Positions 22,511 to 25,042 of a DNA stretch of 25,042 nucleotides are shown here, one piece after another. The stretch covers positions 1 through 25,042 of the forward strand of contig JBKPDO010000028.1 of assembly GCA_046727955.1 (NCBI GenBank), written 5' to 3'. The translations under genes were made by a program, and so were the position numbers. Every line of letters starts with the position of its first letter. Positions within the stretch are counted from its first letter, which is position 1. The notes beneath the pieces are model-generated. The model worked only from the letters and a program-made list of their open reading frames with translations. It did not search any database and had not been told where the DNA came from. The DNA comes from DASVXQ01 sp046727955 (lineage in GTDB: Bacteria; Actinomycetota; CALGFH01).

Positions 22511-22606
22511 GATCGCCCCCCTTGTGGGCAGCTCGTGTCACTTGCAAGCGGTGCCAATCTAGCAAGGCAGCCGAGCTGCTCACTCGCTCAGTCGGCGTAC
22601 TCGGAC

Positions 22607-22843
22607 CTACGCTCTTCTGCCCGCGGGCGTACCACTCGAATTCCGCCGGGGTCGCTGGTAGGCGGTGAGCTCGGTGACCATCGGGACGGTTCGGCGCAGG
22701 CTCCTGATCTCGGCCCGGAAGCGCGTCCCGACGCCGATGGGCCCGTCGGTGAGCTGTTCGGCGACATGATCGCGTGCCTTTCTATCCGGAAGCCATGACC
22801 ACGTCGTGTTCGAGCGTTCGCAGCGACCGTCGCCCCCCTCCAC
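22607..22843 (-). pseudogene. SRPBCC-domain fragment
   Basis: Near the middle it reads HVAEQLTDGPIGVGTRFRAE then IRSLRRTVPMVTELTAYQRP, the typical central strands of a polyketide-cyclase-like SRPBCC protein. The N-terminal helix and the C-terminal half are absent: the frame ends with unrelated residues at 22607, and upstream sequence is out of register. It is a remnant and not a copy of the neighbouring gene at 22913. Confidence 0.5.
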
Positions 22844-22912
22844 GAAGACCTCCAGGTCGGGGACGAGGTCCGGCGAGCAGCCCTACCAGGTGGCCCGGTC
22901 GTTGCGGACGGG

Positions 22913-23458
22913 TCAGCACCCCCCGAGAGGGGACTCCGCACGATCCGCGACGACTCGCAACACCTCGCGACGAATCGCACCACTGCTTGGGCGGATGAGG
23001 AACCAATAGGCCGCGAAGGCCCGCCGTGTCCGCGGATCGGTCGCGAGCATTCGGGTCTCGGTGCGCAGCAGCGTGCCCACTGGGACGGATTCGAGGCGAA
23101 ACTCCATCGCGACCTTGATCCATCCAGGTTGCGACCAGGCTCGCAAGGCTGCCACCTCCAGATGGGGCGGTGTCGATCCTCCCAGCAGGCGCCAGGCCTG
23201 GCTGAGGCCTGCTGAGATCACGACGCGCGGTCGCTCGGAGAACAGGACCGGAATGGGCGTCACGTCCAGAAAGGTGCGTCCGGCCAAGGGTTGACGGTTC
23301 CTGCCGGCGATCCGGGCGGGCAGGAACCGCAGGCCCTCGAGCGCCCGCGCCACGGGCAGCGCCGACATGGTCACCCGGAGCAGCTCGTCCCAAACGACGG
23401 TGGGCGGGGCGGCGACGCTGCGGGAGTGACACATGCGATATTGCGGGTCGGGTATCAC
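22913..23458 (-). CDS. SRPBCC-like protein of unknown function
   Basis: The ~181 residues include YRMCHSRSVAAPPTVVWDEL, GRTFLDVTPIPVLFSERPRV, WIKVAMEFRLESVPVGTLLR and FAAYWFLIRPSSGAIRREVL. The APP-x-x-VWDEL opening, the central strands and the long C-terminal helix with W-F-L-I-R-P match a family of actinobacterial SRPBCC-like (DUF2867-type) proteins. The true start is uncertain: the GTG at 23458 fits the usual N-terminus, while an ATG at 23434 and a GTG at 23560 are alternatives with no better ribosome site. It appears intact to its stop, although the last residues (PLGGC) may be altered. Confidence 0.6.
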   Translation of the reverse strand: MIPDPQYRMCHSRSVAAPPTVVWDELLRVTMSALPVARALEGLRFLPARIAGRNRQPLAGRTFLDVTPIPVLFSERPRVVISAGLSQAWRLLGGSTPPHLEVAALRAWSQPGWIKVAMEFRLESVPVGTLLRTETRMLATDPRTRRAFAAYWFLIRPSSGAIRREVLRVVADRAESPLGGC

Positions 23459-23692
23459 GTCATCGAGATTCAGGACGAACTCGCTCCTGCCTGGTGCCAG
23501 ACTGCGCGGATCTACGGAAAGCAGGAAGTATTCAACAGGGCTCGACTCCTGCGCCTTCACGCAACCGACACCCTGAGGTTGTCCTGGACATCGTAGAACT
23601 TGAGGCGACGGCCGAGCTCGACGCGCACCGTGAGCACATCGTCTTCGGCCGCGAGGTCCTGAACCTTCTGCGCTGACACGAAAGGAGCTCCG
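23459..23692. other. Gap with unassigned coding-like sequence
   Basis: On the minus strand, 23557 to about 23680 reads VQDLAAEDDVLTVRVELGRR then LKFYDVQDNLRVSVA before a stop. This looks like a genuine protein fragment, but I do not recognise it. AAAGGAG near 23680 belongs to the next gene on the plus strand. Confidence 0.3.
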
Positions 23693-24196
23693 ATGACAGA
23701 CCAACCTGCCCCGCTCACCTGGGACGTGTACGTGACCGCACCCGAGCCGGTCGTCACCGACGACCTGCCTCCCGGCGCCCAGCAGCGGCTGTGGTCACCG
23801 ATAGCGGCGACGCTGATCTCCGGCGAGCGGGACGCCGTCCTCGTCGACCCGCTGCTGACCGTCGGCCAGGCACGCGACCTCGCCGACTGGGTCGCCGCCC
23901 ACGGCAAGAACCTGACGGCGGTCTACGTCACGCACGGCCACGGCGACCACTGGTTCGGCCTGCGCGTGATCCTCGACCGCTTTCCTGAGGCGCGAACTCC
24001 AGCGCCTCACCCGACCGGCGGGACGACCGGCGGGACCGGCACCGTGGCCGGGCTCACTGGGTCGCGGGCTCGTGCTGGAATTGCCATGGCAGGCTGGGGA
24101 CCTGCCAGGCGCTGGCGGCGGCGACCAGGACGGGCTGCAGGGCCGCTGTCGGCTGGCCATCGGGCAGCGCGGTCCCCCCAAGAACGCCGGCGATGA
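23693..24196 (+). pseudogene. Metallo-beta-lactamase-fold hydrolase, 3'-truncated
   Basis: AAAGGAGCTCCG precedes the ATG. The protein starts like an MBL-fold hydrolase: WSPIAATLISGERDAVLVDP then THGHGDHWFGLRVILDRFP. The first metal motif H-x-H-x-D-H is intact (THGHGDH). Recognisable sequence stops near 24000, about 105 residues in. The remaining ~60 codons are antisense to the convergent hydrolase-like gene and are Arg/Gly-rich. The later metal-binding His and Asp residues are missing, so it is inactive. Confidence 0.75.
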
Positions 24197-25042
24197 TCCG
24201 CTGGACCGCCGGGTTGCCAAGCAGGCCGCCGTGCGCCGCCGGCACGACGATCGTCGGGCTCGTGCTCCCTGGCGGGGTCTGGGTGTGGGGGTAGGGCTGG
24301 GTCACGGCGTCGGCGAGTGCCTCGACCCAGACCTGCTGCACCCCCGGGGGTGGCGGCGCCAGCGCCAGGGCGGCCAGCAATCTGGGTCGGCTGATCAGGT
24401 CCCTGGAGAAGGGGGCGTCGGCCGACGCGGTCAGGGGCCCGAGGTTGCCGATCAGGGAGATGAGCCCGCGAAGGGCCCAGCCGGTCCCCAGCCCCCACCC
24501 AGCCTGGCCGGGGCGCGGGAAGGACACGTGCGGCTGGCCCTGGGGCATGTCGAGCACGAACACCCGGTCGACCGCCTGGGTCTGTGGTCGGTACCGGCGC
24601 AGCAGGTAGGTCCGTGCCACCAGCGCCCCCTCGCTCTCGGCCACCAGCGTGACCGGCTGCCCGTAGGCGCGGTGCAGCGCGTCGACTTCCCCCTCGAGCA
24701 TCGCGGCCGAGACGAGCAGGGACTGCTGGGTATCGGCGGGCGTGTAGGGGAGCAGCTCGCCCGCGGGGGTGGTCCCTCGGTAGGAGTACCGCCAGACCAC
24801 GAACCCCCCGGGGAGGCCGAGCGCCGGCGGCGGGCCCCACGTCGAATTGAAGCCGGCCGCGACCAGCACGGGACGCCCGACCGCCTTCTGCGGGATCGCC
24901 ACCCTGTGCAGGTCCGAGCCGCCGTGGCGGACCGTCGCGAAGCCGATGCCGGTCCCGCCCACCACCGTGGCGAAGATGGCGACCAGGGCCACCGGCGTCA
25001 CCGCCACTCGCAGCCGGCGGCGCCGCGCCCGTGCCTGGCCCG
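24054..25042 (-). CDS. Membrane-anchored alpha/beta-hydrolase-like protein (5' end beyond window)
   Basis: This is an alpha/beta-hydrolase-fold protein. Numbering from the GTG at 25007, residues 3-25 are hydrophobic (VTPVALVAIFATVVGGTGIG). The frame stays open upstream as RARRRRLRVAV, so the start probably lies outside the window and gives an N-in membrane anchor. The core has AAGFNSTWG as the likely oxyanion loop and LVAESEGALVAR as the nucleophile elbow (S125; A-E-S-E-G, a variant of G-x-S-x-G). IVVPAAHGG contains the candidate catalytic H259. The substrate is unknown; it is probably extracytoplasmic. It converges on the truncated MBL gene and overlaps its run-on tail by 143 bp, which suggests a junction near 24000-24050. 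Confidence 0.7.
   Translation of the reverse strand, partial: GQARARRRRLRVAVTPVALVAIFATVVGGTGIGFATVRHGGSDLHRVAIPQKAVGRPVLVAAGFNSTWGPPPALGLPGGFVVWRYSYRGTTPAGELLPYTPADTQQSLLVSAAMLEGEVDALHRAYGQPVTLVAESEGALVARTYLLRRYRPQTQAVDRVFVLDMPQGQPHVSFPRPGQAGWGLGTGWALRGLISLIGNLGPLTASADAPFSRDLISRPRLLAALALAPPPPGVQQVWVEALADAVTQPYPHTQTPPGSTSPTIVVPAAHGGLLGNPAVQRIIAGVLGGTALPDGQPTAALQPVLVAAASAWQVPSLPWQFQHEPATQ

Overview
The window is high-GC DNA with G/C-rich third codon positions, frequent GTG starts and Shine-Dalgarno motifs of the AGGAGG type. Together with the gene families present (MobF relaxases, a helix-turn-helix/SRPBCC pair, a DUF2007 protein, a multi-TM sensor-like protein, an FtsX-type ABC exporter), this points to an actinobacterium, possibly an uncultured lineage. 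No marker gene allows a finer placement.

Left part (1-12.8 kb): a decayed mobile element. It holds a 5'-truncated MobF relaxase/helicase remnant (79-2091), a pentapeptide-repeat membrane protein that has lost its native stop (reverse, from 3120), and a full-length TrwC/TraI-type relaxase (reverse, 12443-8517) followed by a small co-directional gene cut at 8255. Just upstream of the relaxase are five GAGGATA-like direct repeats and a small hairpin. The part ends in the 3' half of a tRNA-Arg(TCT) gene at 12768-12809, which looks like an attachment-site scar. The orientation of that half-tRNA puts the element to its left and older chromosome to its right.

Two insertions sit inside this element. 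Element A (3209-6789) has 17-bp terminal inverted repeats with one mismatch and a GTAC target duplication. It carries an IS1182-family transposase with a C-terminal frameshift, plus a divergent operon: an ArsR-like regulator, an SRPBCC protein and a RibD/DHFR-fold reductase. Element B (6794-8254) has related inverted repeats and abuts A through GTAC. It has no transposase and carries only a polytopic sensor-like membrane protein, whose stop codon lies inside the right terminal repeat. A fifth, weaker copy of the same end lies at 114-130, beside the start of the truncated relaxase. Together these suggest IS1182-type ends that carry cargo genes.

Middle part (12.9-18.9 kb): a run of broken genes. 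These are a P-loop kinase-like C-terminus, an ABC ATPase lacking its Walker A half, an FtsX permease with frameshifts and a missing middle, an alpha/beta-hydrolase with gaps, a VOC protein with an internal stop, a frameshifted two-TM protein, another hydrolase tail, an IS110 transposase fragment and a response-regulator receiver fragment. Only a DUF2007 protein (16512-16736) looks intact.

Right part (18.9-25.0 kb): mostly intact cargo. It has a multi-TM protein, a metal-dependent amidohydrolase, an exported double-cupredoxin protein and an SRPBCC-like protein. These are followed by a truncated metallo-beta-lactamase-fold gene that overlaps a convergent membrane-anchored alpha/beta-hydrolase-like gene running off the right edge.
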